In this document: piece by piece, positions 1 to 12,949 of the stretch
How the letters are laid out: each line of letters begins with the position of its first letter
Numbering within the stretch: position 1 is the first letter of the stretch
Assembly: GCA_015680685.1 (NCBI GenBank)
Contig: MNCI01035156.1
Span: 541,572 to 605,571 of the forward strand
Reading direction: 5' to 3'
Length of the DNA: 64,000 nt
From: Gnetum montanum
Taxonomy: Eukaryota; Streptophyta; Gnetopsida; Gnetales; Gnetaceae
Position numbers and translations under genes: made by a program
Notes under the pieces: generated by a model
Databases searched by the model: none
The model's input: the letters and a program-made list of their open reading frames with translations, nothing else
What the model was told of the DNA's origin: nothing

Positions 1-1390
1 TATCAACTACTATATCATATTTATCAAAGGTAAATCTTTCATTCTATTTAGAAATAAAAGCATCTACTCTTGGAAGCTTAATAGCATTTATGATATTGAT
101 GAAAGGTATGGAATATTTTGCAATGATATTCTTTCTTTTCAAAATTTATGAATTAAGATTAATTATGCTTTACATGTTAAGGAAATGAAAATTATACTTC
201 TTAATGATGAATTTTCTTATCTCAAGAAAGAAAACTCAGACCTTATGACTAAGGTTCAAAAACTAATCTATCTCATTGAGCATATGAGCAAGAACTGTTT
301 GTCCAAAGATCAAAAGTAAATAGAAGGAGGTCTGAGAAATTTCTCAAAATAAAATTGATCCAATCAATTCAGAGATAGAGAAAGAGAAACAAGAAGAAGT
401 AACATTCATACAAGCTAGGATGATGAAGATGCATCAACTCAAGAAAATAAAAAGACAAACAATTTCTTCACTAGTTGGGATGATGGAGACCAAGGAAAGG
501 AAGAGGTAGATGACACCTCAAAATATTCTCATCTCATCTATATGGCTCTCAAATATGATGATGTTTGCCTTTCTAATGATGATGATTAATCCGTGAATGA
601 TGAAGAAAAGAATGACCTATTGTATAAGTTGAAAAGTCTTCGTATAAACTTAACTAAGTAAGTAAAAACTAAAGATAAAGATATATCTTCATTAAATTTA
701 AGAATTTTTGATCTCACAAAATAAATCTCAGACCTTAGGGCTAAGAATAAAGAGCTAAACCAATCTTATGAGCAAATCAAGGAAGAACTTGTAGATGCCA
801 AACTTGTGAATGAAAGGCTAGTCAAGCGAAAAGAGTCCCTTCAAATGGTTCTTGGACAAGGAAGAAGTCCACATGATAAGAGTGAGTTCAAATGTTATAC
901 ACAAGAGGAATCATCTACACCAACCCCATCTCAAGCAAATGTCACTCAAAATAATGAAGAATCAATAGGCACTACATCTCAACTAAGAACAACTCCAAGG
1001 TATGATAATTCTAAATACTATAGGAAGGTAAGATGTTATTATTGTCATAAACCTGGGCATAAGCAATGGGAGTGTAATTTAAAATATTATCACATGCGCA
1101 CTTTTTCATATCATAGGACTCCTTGGTCTTATCTGAATGTGCCTAGAAAGGATTTTTCACATGTTAAAAAGGATATGTAAACATATCATAGAGGAGTTAA
1201 GAAAGATTGGACAACCCACAAGAATGAGGAAGTTCAAAAAGTTTGGAGAGTCAATAGGAAGGAACCTAAGAATGAAAATACATTATCTAGCCAATTTTTG
1301 AAAATGAGCCAAGTCTTAAAAATTAAAGAAGTTTATGCAAGAGGAGAAACCTCAAAAGAGGAATCTCATTCTCTAGAACTCTAGGAATGT
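1..1390 (+). pseudogene. copia-like gag remnant with CCHC zinc knuckle
   Basis: This is a decayed retrotransposon gag, the RNA-binding capsid protein. Reading through stops, the frame is rich in acidic and lysine residues and looks like a helical, coiled-coil-prone region (about 460-860). It is followed by an uninterrupted stretch from 806 to 1180. That stretch holds CYYCHKPGHKQWEC (about 1033-1074), a perfect C-X2-C-X4-H-X4-C nucleocapsid knuckle. The reading continues as basic, lysine-rich sequence to about 1383. A charged gag ending in one knuckle is typical of Ty1/copia elements, but no protease or integrase follows, so the superfamily is inferred. The left part lies outside the window. 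The right side is cut off near 1400-1690 by sequence joining the LTR of the next element. At least two in-frame stops make it non-functional. Confidence 0.6.
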
Positions 1391-1699
1391 TAATTCTCAA
1401 TTGCAAGCAAGGTAAGTTAAGGTAAGTTTCTATCTTCTTTCTTGCTAAATTTTGTATTAGTATTTAATTTGGAAAGTCCAAATTACTTTTTATGTGTGTT
1501 TATTTATAGAATGTTATCTCTAGATTAACTCTTATGATAGAAATTTTTTAAAATTTTTTTATGATATCTTTGATATGATCATAATGGAATTAGATTCATG
1601 AAATTCTATGATCTAGTAGTTGTAATGAATTTATTGTAAATTATCTTTTGGTTTCCTATCTTGATTTTTGACCTTTAACCATTGCATGTAATTTGTGGT

Positions 1700-2011
1700 C
1701 TAAAAACCTTAGGGTGAACTATTAATTATTTATTATTTAATGAGTAGTTAAGTTAAATTAGTCACTTAGTTACCTCTCTCCTTCCCTACTAGCACAAGAC
1801 ATAAAAACATAAAAACTATAAAAATCATATACCTCAAGCTTACTTAACCATACAATCGTGACATATAGGTAAGCTTCAGAAGACAACAATCAACCAACCC
1901 ATCCTTGTTTCTCAAGGGTGCATAAGCACCTAGTCCTTGGAATTCGACTGGATCATACATGAAACACTCATATGTGTTTGGTTGACCGTAGGGGTACCTT
2001 GTCACTCATCA
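1700..2011 (+). repeat. partial 5' LTR of gypsy element A
   Basis: This is the 3' end of a long terminal repeat. Read on the plus strand it aligns well with the reverse complement of the LTR at 62122-62954. Shared blocks include the stretch around CCTAGTCCTTGG (about 1930) and the end GGGGTACCTTGTCACTCATCA (1991-2011). It ends in CTCATCA, as the B, D and F LTRs do in more or less mutated form. The left part is missing, and similarity fades around 1660-1740, so the start is approximate. The promoter half of the LTR has been lost. Confidence 0.7.
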
Positions 2012-2030
2012 TTAGCATTGTTGCTGGGGA
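2012..2030 (+). other. primer binding site, tRNA-Asp-like
   Basis: Directly after the LTR end lies TTAGCATTGTTGCTGGGGA. It is collinear with the site at the same place in element D (TTGGAGCCACTGCTGGGGA on the minus strand). Both resemble the complement of the 3' end of plant tRNA-Asp, which I recall as TGGCGCCGTTGCCGGGGA. Position and shape support its role as the minus-strand DNA priming site. The tRNA identity is from memory. Confidence 0.6.
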
Positions 2031-2148
2031 CTTAGTTATTTGTGCACTAATTAGAACATAGGAAATCATTCACATCATTGCAACAAACCCTTAGTGTTGA
2101 TTGAGAAAAATAATAAACAAGAATACATTGCACACTGAACAGAAAAGT

Positions 2149-4850
2149 ATGTCTCCTTTCTCGTACGAAAGTGCCTCACTGCCTAGGTCTGAAACAGGAA
2201 ATAATCAATGGCGTAATACACATGACGTTGATCCACCAGTCCCTCAACAAGTTCGAGCGGTATATATTCATCCTGATGAGTATATAACAGACTTCAACTT
2301 TATCCTCCATCAAGATGAACAACTGCATTGGTGAGACTTAGAAGGTAACATAGTGTTACCTCCCAATCGTTCAATCCTCAGCATGCTTCTTCGTGCCCTT
2401 ACACAAATTGGCATGCTGCACTTACATGCAGAATACATTGTCCAAGACCATGACTTGAGAGAATACCATCTCACAAAGGCACAACATCAAAGGGACTTGC
2501 AACAAGAGAGACATCATAAGTCTTCAAGAGGTAAGTGGTCCTAGAATGTCCCACATGTCTTAAGCGAAAATGAGGATGGTGAACCTACCTTAGATAGTCA
2601 CCCACACAATGATGTTCCTCCCCTTGACTTTGGCCAAGGGGTTGTGTATTAGAACCTTCATTCCACTATTCCTAACTTAGGTTCTGATACCCATAGGTAC
2701 AAAGAGTCTAAAAAGGGACATGAACCCATGATAAAGGTGGACATTTTGATCGTAATCGCGATCGGGGTTGAGACCGCAGAAGAGAATGTAGTAGATACTG
2801 TCATGGTGATGGTTCTCCTTCTTCTTTACCTTCATCATCTTTTTCACCCTCTCCTTCAATATCTGGATGCGATCATAAAGAAAAAGACATGGGGATAAAG
2901 GTAGGCAAAGTGTAAGTCATAGACGAAATAGCCAGGAAGGGGATGAGGGAACTTTAGAGAGTCATGACATAGAAGAAGGGAGAGTAGGAAACAACATAAG
3001 CATCATAGACGCCATGGATGAGACAATCATGATGAACCCCTCCTTGCTACTCAAAGTATGTTGGACATAACTGAGGCTGTTAAAATTCCAAAAAGGCATA
3101 AAAAAGATAGTAGGATCAAGAGATTAGATATGAAAAATATCCAACAATTTGAAGGAGGATACAATGCTGATCCTCAGAATCATTTACAAGCATTCCATGA
3201 TGTGTGTGCCTTACAGAACATAGAAAAAAAATGGCAAAAAACTTAAGTTGTTCCCACAGACATTAGTTAAAGAAGTGAAAAGTTGGTACCAGTCTTTAGA
3301 ACTAGAATCCATTCGTATGTGGAGTACAATGTTAGAACTATTTAATGACAAGTACCAAATGTACTCCCGAGTGTCTAACCTGCGAAAGCAAATCCAAGGC
3401 TGGAAACACGGAGGACATGAACCCTTGGATGCTACCATGGGCCAATACTATGCACTATTACATTGTTGTCTTGGCCATGGTTATTTGCAAAGGGATCAAC
3501 TACGCCATCTCGTGGATGGGCTTACACATGAAACGAGAAGAACCCTTAGAACTTATGCCCAAGGAAGACTATTCGAACTTAGGTCCCATTCAATTCAAAG
3601 ACTATTGGAGTAAGTTGCTAAGGAATAAGGTGAGCTACAAAAGAGAGAAAGTGCAAAAGAATATAACCAAGATCCTTCCCTTCAGACGAGGGAAGTAAAA
3701 TTTTACGAGGATGAAGAAGAGTCACCACTCGAAGAGATGGTGAATAGGAAAAATTTGTCTATCCAAAAGATGACATTAGAAGTTTCGGCAAAGGTAGACC
3801 AAATTTGAGATTCCCTAGATAATAAATTTCAAACTATTCTTAAAATAGTAGAGGATTCTAGAGAGCAAGGTTGTGAGAAAAGAAAAGAGAGAGAAGCTGA
3901 ACATGCACATAGTAAGGGTAAAGGAAAAGTTGTCATCATTGAAGAGCTTGTGGATTCATAAACAAACAATGATAGTGGATGCAAGATATGTCAATATGAC
4001 CATCCTAAGGGATGACATTAGAAGTTCTGGAAAAGGTAGACCAAATGTGAGATTTCCTATACAATAGATTTCAAACTATTCTTAAAATAGTAGAGGATTC
4101 TAGAGAGCAAGGTAGTGAGAAAAGAAAAAAGAGAGAAGCTGAACATGCATGTAGTAAGGGTATGGGCAAAGTTTCCATCATTAAAGAGGTTTTGGATTCA
4201 AAAAAAAAAATAATAGTGAATGCGAGATATGTCAATATGACCATCCTAAGGGATGTTTCCCTATAATCTCACATCTACAGGAGTCTGGGGTGTATTCACT
4301 CAACCTACGATTGAACAAACAACAAACACCCTAAAGGTTACCTTACCCTTTCCACCAACCCTTAATGTATTATCCCAATGAAACTCCACCACAATCGATT
4401 ACGCAATATCAATAGTGGCCATGCCCACAATCATGGGGAATGCCACCACCAAGGTAACAGTATCCTTACCAACAACCTAACCCATATGGATATTATGTGC
4501 AGTAGAGAATCTCCCCACGTGACTCTATTGGTCACATCACTCCTCAACCTCACTACCAAGCCTACGAGTATTATGGGACTCCCTGTTCTAGAGGGAATAT
4601 TCCACAAGCATATCATCCTTCTCATTCGATCACATCTCTTCCACCAATAGCTCCACTATCACTTGCTCCCGCAATGCAAAGTGAAATCCCTACCTAGCCG
4701 AAACAACGTAACACCACGAGGGTTGTTAACTCTCAACCTATTGTTGGTTCCAACAACCACAAGAAGAAAAGACCTTTCTTTAGAACCAACAGTCCAACCA
4801 AGCCCTTGCAATCACAAGTGGCTAATTCTTTAGATGCCTCAATATCAATC
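2149..4850 (+). pseudogene. gypsy element A gag
   Basis: This is a degraded Ty3/gypsy gag. I start it at the ATG at 2149, about 120 bases after the primer site. The first residues run to a segment VYIHPDEYITDFNFILHQDE, which is matched at the same place in element D. The middle is arginine/serine/histidine-rich. A clear retrotransposon-gag domain lies at about 3058-3613: FPQTLVKEVKSWYQ, then SIRMWSTMLELFNDKYQ, then a helical end around LRHLVDGLTHETRRTL. Frame changes near 3244 and stops near 2332 and 2542 break it. Downstream is a cysteine-histidine motif, CEICQYDHPKGCF (about 4222-4260), then a proline/glutamine/tyrosine-rich tail. The motif segment is duplicated in tandem (listed separately). 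The product would have coated element RNA. Confidence 0.75.
3769..4251 (+). repeat. 242-bp tandem duplication within gag A
   Basis: Two adjacent copies, 3769-4010 and 4011-4251, both start at GATGACATTAGAAGTT and both end at ATGACCATCCTAAGG. They differ at roughly one base in ten by eye, including a short insertion and changes in a poly-A run. Each copy carries the cysteine-histidine motif of gag. Because 242 is not a multiple of three, the duplication also breaks the reading frame. Confidence 0.9.
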
Positions 4851-4899
4851 AAAACTTCGGAGCCCCTGTTCAAATTAATCACCACACTTAACGCATATG

Positions 4900-5480
4900 G
4901 TCATGCTAACACATGTTGTCACCAATTGAATCAAAGTTGGCCACCTTCTCAGGAAATTCTCTGATCCTGAGAGTCCTTTGATATACTTACAAATCATTAG
5001 AAATGAACTGTGCAAGGCTCTTTTGGATTCAGGTTCCGGTGTCAACCTAATTTCTGAAAAAATGTACAAGGCTTGGAACCTGCCTCCATTGAAATAGAGC
5101 AACATTCATCTAGAATTGGCTGACCAGTCCATCACTATTCTGTTGGGACTAGCAGAGGACATTGTTACCACTATTTGTGGTGGTCATACCTAGCTGATTT
5201 CCTAGTGATTTAGGTAAACAATGATAAGGGGGACTTCCCAATCATAATGGAAAGAGCATAGCTAAGCACCATCGACACACACCTAGGAATCCACATTCTT
5301 TCCTTAGAAATATCAAAGGAAAATACATTCAAAAAGATCGAGAAGAAGATAGTTTTGTGCATTGCATACAGTGACACAAAGTGCTATTGCATGTAGAGGT
5401 CATGGTTTGTGCAAAGTTTAGCATTGCCTGCATGCAATCAATGTGCACAAGTGATTAACATACAAAGATGCTTGTATGCA
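4900..5480 (+). pseudogene. gypsy element A aspartic protease
   Basis: This is a decayed retroviral-type aspartic protease, which would process the element polyprotein. The active-site segment reads LLDSGSGVNLISEKMYKAW at about 5020-5076, with the catalytic D-S-G intact (Asp codon 5026-5028). It is followed by LELADQSITILLG, which fits the flap-preceding strand of gypsy proteases. Beyond about 5190 the frame is full of stops. The same segment is recognisable in element C (about 21740) and element D (about 52105), in the same order between gag and reverse transcriptase. It is non-functional as it stands. Confidence 0.7.
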
Positions 5481-5489
5481 CTAGCCACA

Positions 5490-6345
5490 TGATAGGAAGA
5501 CACCCAATGGTTGATAGCTGATCAAGAAAGCAGTTTACTCATATGCATGGAACCAACTGAGGGTTTGACTTGTGCTTACATCGATAGCATAGATGTATTA
5601 GAGCAAGTCACTAACTTCCAAGTCTTAACCTTGAAAATATCAACTAGGGGAAGTTGGAAATCCCTGAGAAATTTAAGCAAGAGCCCCTCAAGCTAAAACC
5701 ATTGCCCACAGGTATGGAATACACGTTCCTTAAAAATAGAAAACTAGTAATTATCAATGCTAAGCTTGCTTCTCAATAGAAAGAAGAACCGCTGAAGGTA
5801 ATAAATAAATGGTCAGAAGCCTTCACTTGGTTAAATCGTAAATTAACTGGAATAGATCCTAGAATATGCCAAAATAGAATTTACACTGACCCCTCCATGA
5901 AGCCTCGAAGACAACCATAGAGATGATTGAATCCTAAGCTAAAGCAAGTAGTTAAGGAGGAAATTGAACAACTTCTCAAGGTTGGGTTCATATACCCCAT
6001 TGCTAATAGTGAATGGGTTAGCCCCTTAGTTATTATGTCTAAAATAGAAGGCAAATGGAGGGTGTGCATAGATTTTCGACTACTAAATATGGAAACATTC
6101 AAAGATCACTTTCCATTGCCATTTGTCCAACAAGTCTTGGAAGCCATCATAGGGCATTACTATTATAGTTTTCTGGATGGATATAGCAAATATAACCAAA
6201 CACAAATACCCCCAAAAGACCAATCCAAGACAATGTTCACCAGTCCTTCGGGAATGTTCACATACAAACAAATGTCATTTGCCTTGTGCAATGCCCCTAT
6301 AACATTTCAACAACTAGTTCTAAGCGTATTCCAACAATAGATAGG
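5490..6345 (+). pseudogene. gypsy element A reverse transcriptase, partial
   Basis: This is the N-terminal half of a Ty3/gypsy reverse transcriptase. The open stretch 5927-6340 shows the family's ordered blocks: EIEQLLKVGFIYPIANSEWV, WRVCIDFRLLN, FPLPFVQQVLE, YSFLDGYSKYNQ, and FTYKQMSFALCNAPITFQ. The upstream linker (5511-5700) contains LLICMEPTEGLTCAYID, which elements C and D also have. After a stop at 6338 the reading reaches the place of the catalytic FMDD motif but shows HHVDSF, so the aspartate pair is gone. RNase H and integrase are absent, so the element is truncated here or within about 100 bases. Nothing in it can be active. Confidence 0.85.
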
Positions 6346-9300
6346 GAATGTCTTCCATCATGTTGATAGCTTTCCCCTCATCTTCATCCTACATAATGGG
6401 TTGAAAACTATCACTAGGAAGAGGTTCCTAACTTTTTCTAATGTTGAAACTAGAAGCTTGGGAGACAAATCTATTAGGTCATCTTACCTATATATGTTGA
6501 GAGGTTTAGGGCATGGATAGTGCTCTTATTTGACATTAGTGAAGTTGGTCTAAAGAGAATATATAAGATACCTTGGTAGAAGGTATCTCATCCTTCGAAT
6601 CAAGTATGGTCTAAATAGCCTCTAGATGTTGCCTTGGAGCTACCACCATTACATTCTCCCAGTCCATAATTCCTATATTTTTGGGATAACTTCCCATATG
6701 ATTCACTATGCTTATCACTTCACAAATTTTTTAAATTAACCCTATAAAGAAAAAGGCCTCCCTCTTATCTCTAGCCACATCCTCAATCTTCTAAGTCAAA
6801 GCCTTGTGGAGAAAAAATGAGATGTTAATGATGCACATCCCTATCATCATTGCCATAAATTTGGACCATTTTCCCATCCCCCATTGATCAGATATATCTA
6901 ATGTTCATTTGATAGATAAAATTTTATGTGTGATAATTTTGTACATAATGTTATAAACAAAGGAAACTTTGCACATCTTCACCTCCTCTTTCTTCATGTC
7001 AAAGGCCTGAAACAAGATCTTTGACTTGAGCTTAGGCTTAGTTTTATGGATCTGTGGCCACCAGTTATTCACTGGCTCATGTGGAAATCTTATAGCCCTA
7101 GATATTGTCCATGTGGAAATACACATAGGAATCCCTAAAAAAAAGTCAAGAAATCATCTACTACATGGTTTTGGTAACATTCTTCCATATCATACTAGTA
7201 CCATGTGATAGATTGGATGATGTCCTCATAGAAGGTCATTTGTTGTAGTGACTCCTTGAGCTCAGGAGGACTAAGCTAAAGTAATTGATAGTAGTTCTTT
7301 TCTTTGTGAATCCATCACTACTAGTCATCATGTGCAATCACATATTCTTGGATGTCATAAGGTTTATCTTCTTTATTGTTTACTAGCTCCCCTAGCACTT
7401 ACTCAGTTTCTTGTTGTTTTGCACATGCTTAACACAAAGATTAAGAACATAACTTCTTATCTCCTGATCTACTTCTAAGTGAAGGTTTTTATTGAGCAGG
7501 TCTTATAGATTCTAGATGAAGAGATTTGAGCTCTTCTCCTTCCTCCTTCATGAGAATTGATGATTTATGCAAGGGTCAACATATGGAGATCTAAGATTGT
7601 TCAATCTCAAACCTTCTTGATTTATGGAGCTTTGATCATAATTTCCTAACAAAATGAGTTATTAAGAATGTTAAAAATAAAGTCCTCTTGGCATCATCAA
7701 CCATTATAAAAATTACATGCAAAAATATGATAAATACAATCCTTAGAAACACTTGAGAAATATTGTCATAACTATCAAATCATGGTGTACATGGGTAAAT
7801 ACAAGTAAGGTAGAAGAATATTCTTATATAACTATCAAATAGATTAAATACATACCGAAATTAATGTCTTTCTTTATGAATAAGTTACAATATATTAGGT
7901 TTAAACCATGACATTAACACTAAGGACAATAAAGACCAAGAAGAATGTGTATAAAAATGCCACTAGTTCATGCTGTGAGGTGAAAATATGTCAATTTTTT
8001 GCTTTTTTGTGCCAAAACAGAACAAAGAAGAAGTAAAAATTGAAAAGAAAAGTGTGGAAATGAGTTATAAAGGACCCCCCATTTATACTAGTTTGCTAAT
8101 GTAGGAAAAATTGTTTTTATATAGGGATGCTAACAACCTTATGTTGATGTAGGGCATGTATTAATGCATCCTTCCAAATATGAAAAAAATGCTAAACTTC
8201 ATCATTTACATGTTGAACCTACCTTCTTTTTCTATTGAAGCCATGCACAATTTCAATAACACACCTGAATAACCACAAATAAGCCTAGAAAGATGTTTAA
8301 GAAACATGATGACTAGAGCATTACAAACTTATCTTTGACAACATCTGTAATAATGAAAAATAAGTTAATTAATTAATTAATGCATTTCCATGGACTAAAA
8401 TCTAGGAAAGAGGGGTTAGAAAAATGGAAGAATGTTTAGATCACTAAGAATAACAAAATACAAGTATATATGAGATGAATTGAAGAGAGTGTATCATGAT
8501 CAAACCTTAAAGCACAAAGAGTTAACACTCACATAAGTGGAAGACTCATCAAGTACCTTATGTAATGTAACCATCACCATCACTAAGAGATAAGCATTAG
8601 CTTACTAGCTTACTTTGCTAATCCACTAAGGATTTACAAGTGGATCCCCCCCATAGTAGGCACATGACTTTATTGCCCTTGTAAATTCCATTGATGAGAT
8701 ACCCATGGATCCCCAACAACTAATGAGACATGGCATTAAATGTAAGTTCATCCCCTTGGATGGCCAAATCTCATCCTTTGCTTTTCTTGATTGACCTTTT
8801 GCTACACACAACAATGGACAAGAATGAAATGAAAGAGATGTAGAATGAAAAATGAGGAAGTACAATATCACTAAATCCCCAGCAAATCATTCAATTAGCT
8901 CATCAAGCATGATGGTACATCCTACATCCCATGAGGAATCCATTACTGCAACCTTTCACCAATACTCATCCACATAATAGGATCTCCCAATTCTCCCTTC
9001 CAAGTGCAAGGTCACACCTACCACTTCTAGTGGCATCTATCCTTGATTATTTTATGGTCTAATCATTAGTGAAGCTAAAGTAAGGCAATGTGCCATTGAA
9101 CATCTAGAAGTTAAGATTCTAGTTTGATTTTCCTCCATTCATAAATTTATGAATAGTAGACTTCCCAAACGTTTCTCTACCAAAATCCTTTGTCGATCCC
9201 TTTGGTTACACTAATAAATTCCACATCTTCATAGGGATCATAATTCCATGACCAAGCAATGGAAAAAAATTTTGAGTTCAAATAGAATCAATTTTTAGAT

Positions 9301-9851
9301 CAAGAATGATAAAATTTATCCTTAGGATAAATGATTTGGGATTTTGGTGACAACAACAATTGATATTACCAAAGTTCACTAAGAGAGAGACTTCTAGATA
9401 TTTCTGGCCATGCATATGGATGAGTAGATGATTTTCTTGGACTACAAGATTTTTAAAATTCAAGGGATCTAGGCCATGCATTAAACATGAGAGAGATTTG
9501 CGTCAGTATTGGTTCAACAACTCATTTTTATTTTAAAGTAAGTAAATTATAGGATCAGTTCAGATGCTAAAAATACTAATTAGCATGAACCAATAAGCTT
9601 GAAGTTACATTGCTCATCCCATCACCTCTTCTTATTATGTTTATGGTTTTATGAAAATATATATATTTTGCTTCTCCTTTAATTAATTTTTTTATTTTCT
9701 TTTCATTTATCATCATTTTTTATATTCTTTTTTTCTTTCATAGAAAAAGGATTTTGGTTGGGGCTTGAAAGTTATGGGAATGATTAGAGTGCTAGATCAT
9801 CACTTAGAGTCTTTGATGTACATGAACATGAGAATTCATCCATCATTACAT
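6346..9851. other. no identifiable gene; decayed repeat sequence
   Basis: I recognise no gene here. On the minus strand between about 7560 and 6600, fairly long stretches can be read between stops (for example ELKESLQQMTFYEDIIQS near 7200-7260), which suggests an eroded reading frame, but I cannot name a domain. Around 8640-8690 a stretch of about 40 bases resembles 63725-63765, inside gypsy element F. This segment may therefore include the non-coding 3' part of a related minus-strand element. A short AATT repeat lies at 8362-8381. Confidence 0.35.
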
Positions 9852-10070
9852 GGCATACATAGGTTCATTAGAGCATGAACCTCTTTTGACCAAGGTGGCT
9901 AGGCAACGTAACATGTAAACATTGGGCATACATAGGTTCATAATAGCATGAACCTCTTTTGACTAGGGTGGCTAGGCAATGTAACATGTAAACATTGGGC
10001 ATACATAGGTTCATAATAGCATGAACCTCTTTTGACTAGGGTGGCTAGGCAAGGTAACACGTAAACATTC
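9852..10070. repeat. three tandem copies of a 73-bp unit
   Basis: Units start with GGCATACATAGGTTCAT at 9852, 9925 and 9998 and run through GTGGCTAGGCAA to GTAAACATT. The second and third copies differ at only two or three positions; the first differs at a handful more. The third copy ends at about 10069, and unrelated sequence follows. Confidence 0.93.
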
Positions 10071-11747
10071 ATCTAATCACATAGATTAGATGTAACTAGT
10101 GATCACAAGGATCATGAATGATACATCCTCTCCAGTGACCAAGAACTCATTTAGTATTCCCAATTCCACATACTAAGACATGGATTAATCACTTGCCTAC
10201 AATTCCAATAGCATTAGCTTCAACAATCCATAGTGTAGGTCCTAGCTCTTTGCTGAATCTAAGACTGATTCATCAATAATGGATAGAAGAAAATTGGGTG
10301 TATGAATTTTTTGTATAGATATTTCATATCAAGGCTCTACTTTGGACCCATTTGGCATTCTTTCACACATAAAATTTGTGACTTAGCCATCCACCATTGA
10401 TTTATTGGGTGAGCATTTATAAAGCACATTAATTGATTTTTCCACAAACACAAACAAAAATACTATAATAGTTAAGAAATATTATGAATGATTATCCATT
10501 AACCTCAAAAAACACAAAAATTCTAACTAAACACACTAACTTTATTAAATGCACAAACAAAAATAGTATGAAAATCAATTTTTGATATGGCATGGGAAAT
10601 TTATTCCTCACAGTTGATCCATGTCTATTACTTGGTAAACCTCTGAGTGTTAAATTAAGTAATTTATATGCTTACAGGAAAAATATATTCATTATAACAC
10701 CACCACGTATTTCCTATTGAATGTTTCATTTGACTCACTTGAATGCACATGATGATATAAGATCAAAAAGGATAGTAAGGTATTTTCTTGTAACTCATTC
10801 TTCTAGTCTCATCTCTTTTATTAATTTCAAGGTGAAGTTCTTAGAAGACCAAGTTGGCCTCAATGATGCTTAACTAGGGTCTTTCCGTGATAATAGGAAA
10901 GTTATATTCGACCTTATTCTCTAATTTGATTAGGAGGAAATTTATAGGATATGACCAACTTGCAACAGAAGTCATCACATCACTTACTTGTTCCATGGGA
11001 TATGCATAGGATTGGTCCATTAGCTCTAGCCAAATTTAGTACCCTTGAGAGGAGAATTCCCAAAATCAAGGTACTAATACAAAGAGATGATATTGACTCT
11101 ATAGTTAGAGTTAAAAAGAGCTAGGAAATTATCTTTCTCACTAAGTTGAATTTCCACCATGGGCTTGCAAGGGCCTCATCATTTCTTAACCAAATATCCT
11201 TCTTTGACCATCCATGTACTCATTATAGATATAAATATGGTGATAAAATCACCATCAGGTACCACCTTATTATCTTACATCATCATGACACTTGCTCCTG
11301 AAGTAGATATTGCACCTTGATTTTGATAAGGGAACTTGATCTAGATATCCTAAATATGGAATTTCTTCTTTCATAAATGATTTTTCTCTTAATAATATGG
11401 AGAGGGTTATGTGGATGTAGTTCCATGGTTCTCACATGTGCACTTGTGATAGAAATTCCTACCATGGGACCTTAAACTTCCCCATGTAATCAAATTAATA
11501 GAAGATTGATAATATTATCTAGATACATATAGGAAAGTAGGATCTACATAATAGGTAATATTACATGATTTAGGTTGCCTTGGTTATGGTTAACTAGGTA
11601 TTCCACCTTACATAGGACCATGAAGTAGAAGCTACTATTAGGAAGCTTGATCAATATAACAACTTGAAGTAAGTAGGTATTTTTGAGGTGTCATCAATGA
11701 GCATTGATAAGAACCTACTTACGCACCAAGAAAATAAGAATTAGTGG
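10071..11747. other. no identifiable gene
   Basis: A+T-rich sequence with stops in all frames. I see no domain, no clear terminal repeats and no tRNA-like promoter boxes. It lies directly left of the LTR of element B, so it is the insertion target or an older repeat. Confidence 0.5.
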
Positions 11748-12718
11748 TGATGAAGTATCATTTGTTCTGTATATCAATCAGCTACAATATCATAGATGAT
11801 ATATTGTAGATGCTACATTGGATTTTAATTAGTTGCTGCATCATAGATGTTACGTGACATTTGCTATATTATAGCTCCATTGATGCAACCTCATCGATAC
11901 ATCCCCATTGATGTAGCCCAAGATATATTAATGCATATGCATCAATGTAATTTCCATATTTTCATATAGGTATGTGAGCTTTTGCCAAGTATTTGGCACC
12001 ATTTGGTTAGTAGTGTAGCCAAACTCTTCTAGTTTTCATTTTATATTCTTAACCAATAGTTAGTGATTTCTTGTAGAATGAATTTATGTCAATTTTATGA
12101 TATCTTATTCAAGTAGTATTATACTTGAACATAATCCATGAATGATAATACGATTGAGATTGATTGATATTTATTGTAACTCTTTAACTTAGAATAAATT
12201 TTTTTCAATGCAATTTACTTTTCATGTACCTAGTTAATATATATATTTTAAAGTATATTAATCAATTCAAGGAATAAGTTCAACTATTTTTGGGAATAAA
12301 CATGTATTTGCTTGATAATCCTAGTAGCATTATTACTTGGTTCATCTATTAGCATAATTCTTGGTAATCCCAACAATGAATACATAAGTTTAGGACTTGT
12401 ACAGCAAGCTTGAAACAAACACTCATCACCCTTAGAATAATTTAGGATTTAATTTTATTATTAATTATATTAAATAATTATTTCTCTATTATTATTTAGT
12501 TTATTTCAAGGCTCCAAGAACAACATAATCATATACCTTACTTTGGACTAAATCATACATGATAAATCTACCACTAGTCCAAGTGGAAAGATAATGACCT
12601 GCGATCAATACTTAATAATCTAGACACCATACTACTCCCATCCATGAAATTCAACTAGATTGCATGTCAACACTTGTGATTTGTATGGTTAGGCATAGGG
12701 AACTTTCACCACTTATTA
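11748..12718 (+). repeat. 5' LTR of gypsy element B
   Basis: This is a full-length LTR in plus orientation, about 971 bp. It starts TGATGAAGTATCA, matching the TGATGAGTCATAG start of the D LTR on its own strand. Collinear matches to D continue through AGTAGCATTATTACTTGGTT (about 12329-12348) and CACTTGTGATTTGTATGGTTAGGC (about 12671), to the end CACTTATTA. The terminal CA has mutated to TA. Matches are patchy, which indicates an old insertion. A primer site follows, so this is the 5' LTR. Confidence 0.75.
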
Positions 12719-12737
12719 GTGATGTCACTATTGAGGA
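12719..12737 (+). other. degenerate primer binding site of element B
   Basis: GTGATGTCACTATTGAGGA follows the LTR end and aligns base for base with the D site TTGGAGCCACTGCTGGGGA, with about seven differences, mostly of the C-to-T or G-to-A kind. It is recognised mainly by position. Confidence 0.5.
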
Positions 12738-12949
12738 TTTTTGCTACTAATCTACCTTATTATATTATAAATGATTATTATAAAATAATTAATGATTTAT
12801 CTATTAGGAAATATTAATATTAAGCCTTATATTATTGACTAAAAGCATACCTTCTTTACATAGGACGGATAGTCCATCACAAAATGAGAACACTAGTAAG
12901 AGTAATGATAGGATCTATATTGAGATAAATTAGAGGAAACTATTACAAA

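Noticed and set aside
9852-10070. CRISPR-like array
   Set aside because: Units are directly adjacent without spacers, and the DNA is clearly from a plant nucleus.
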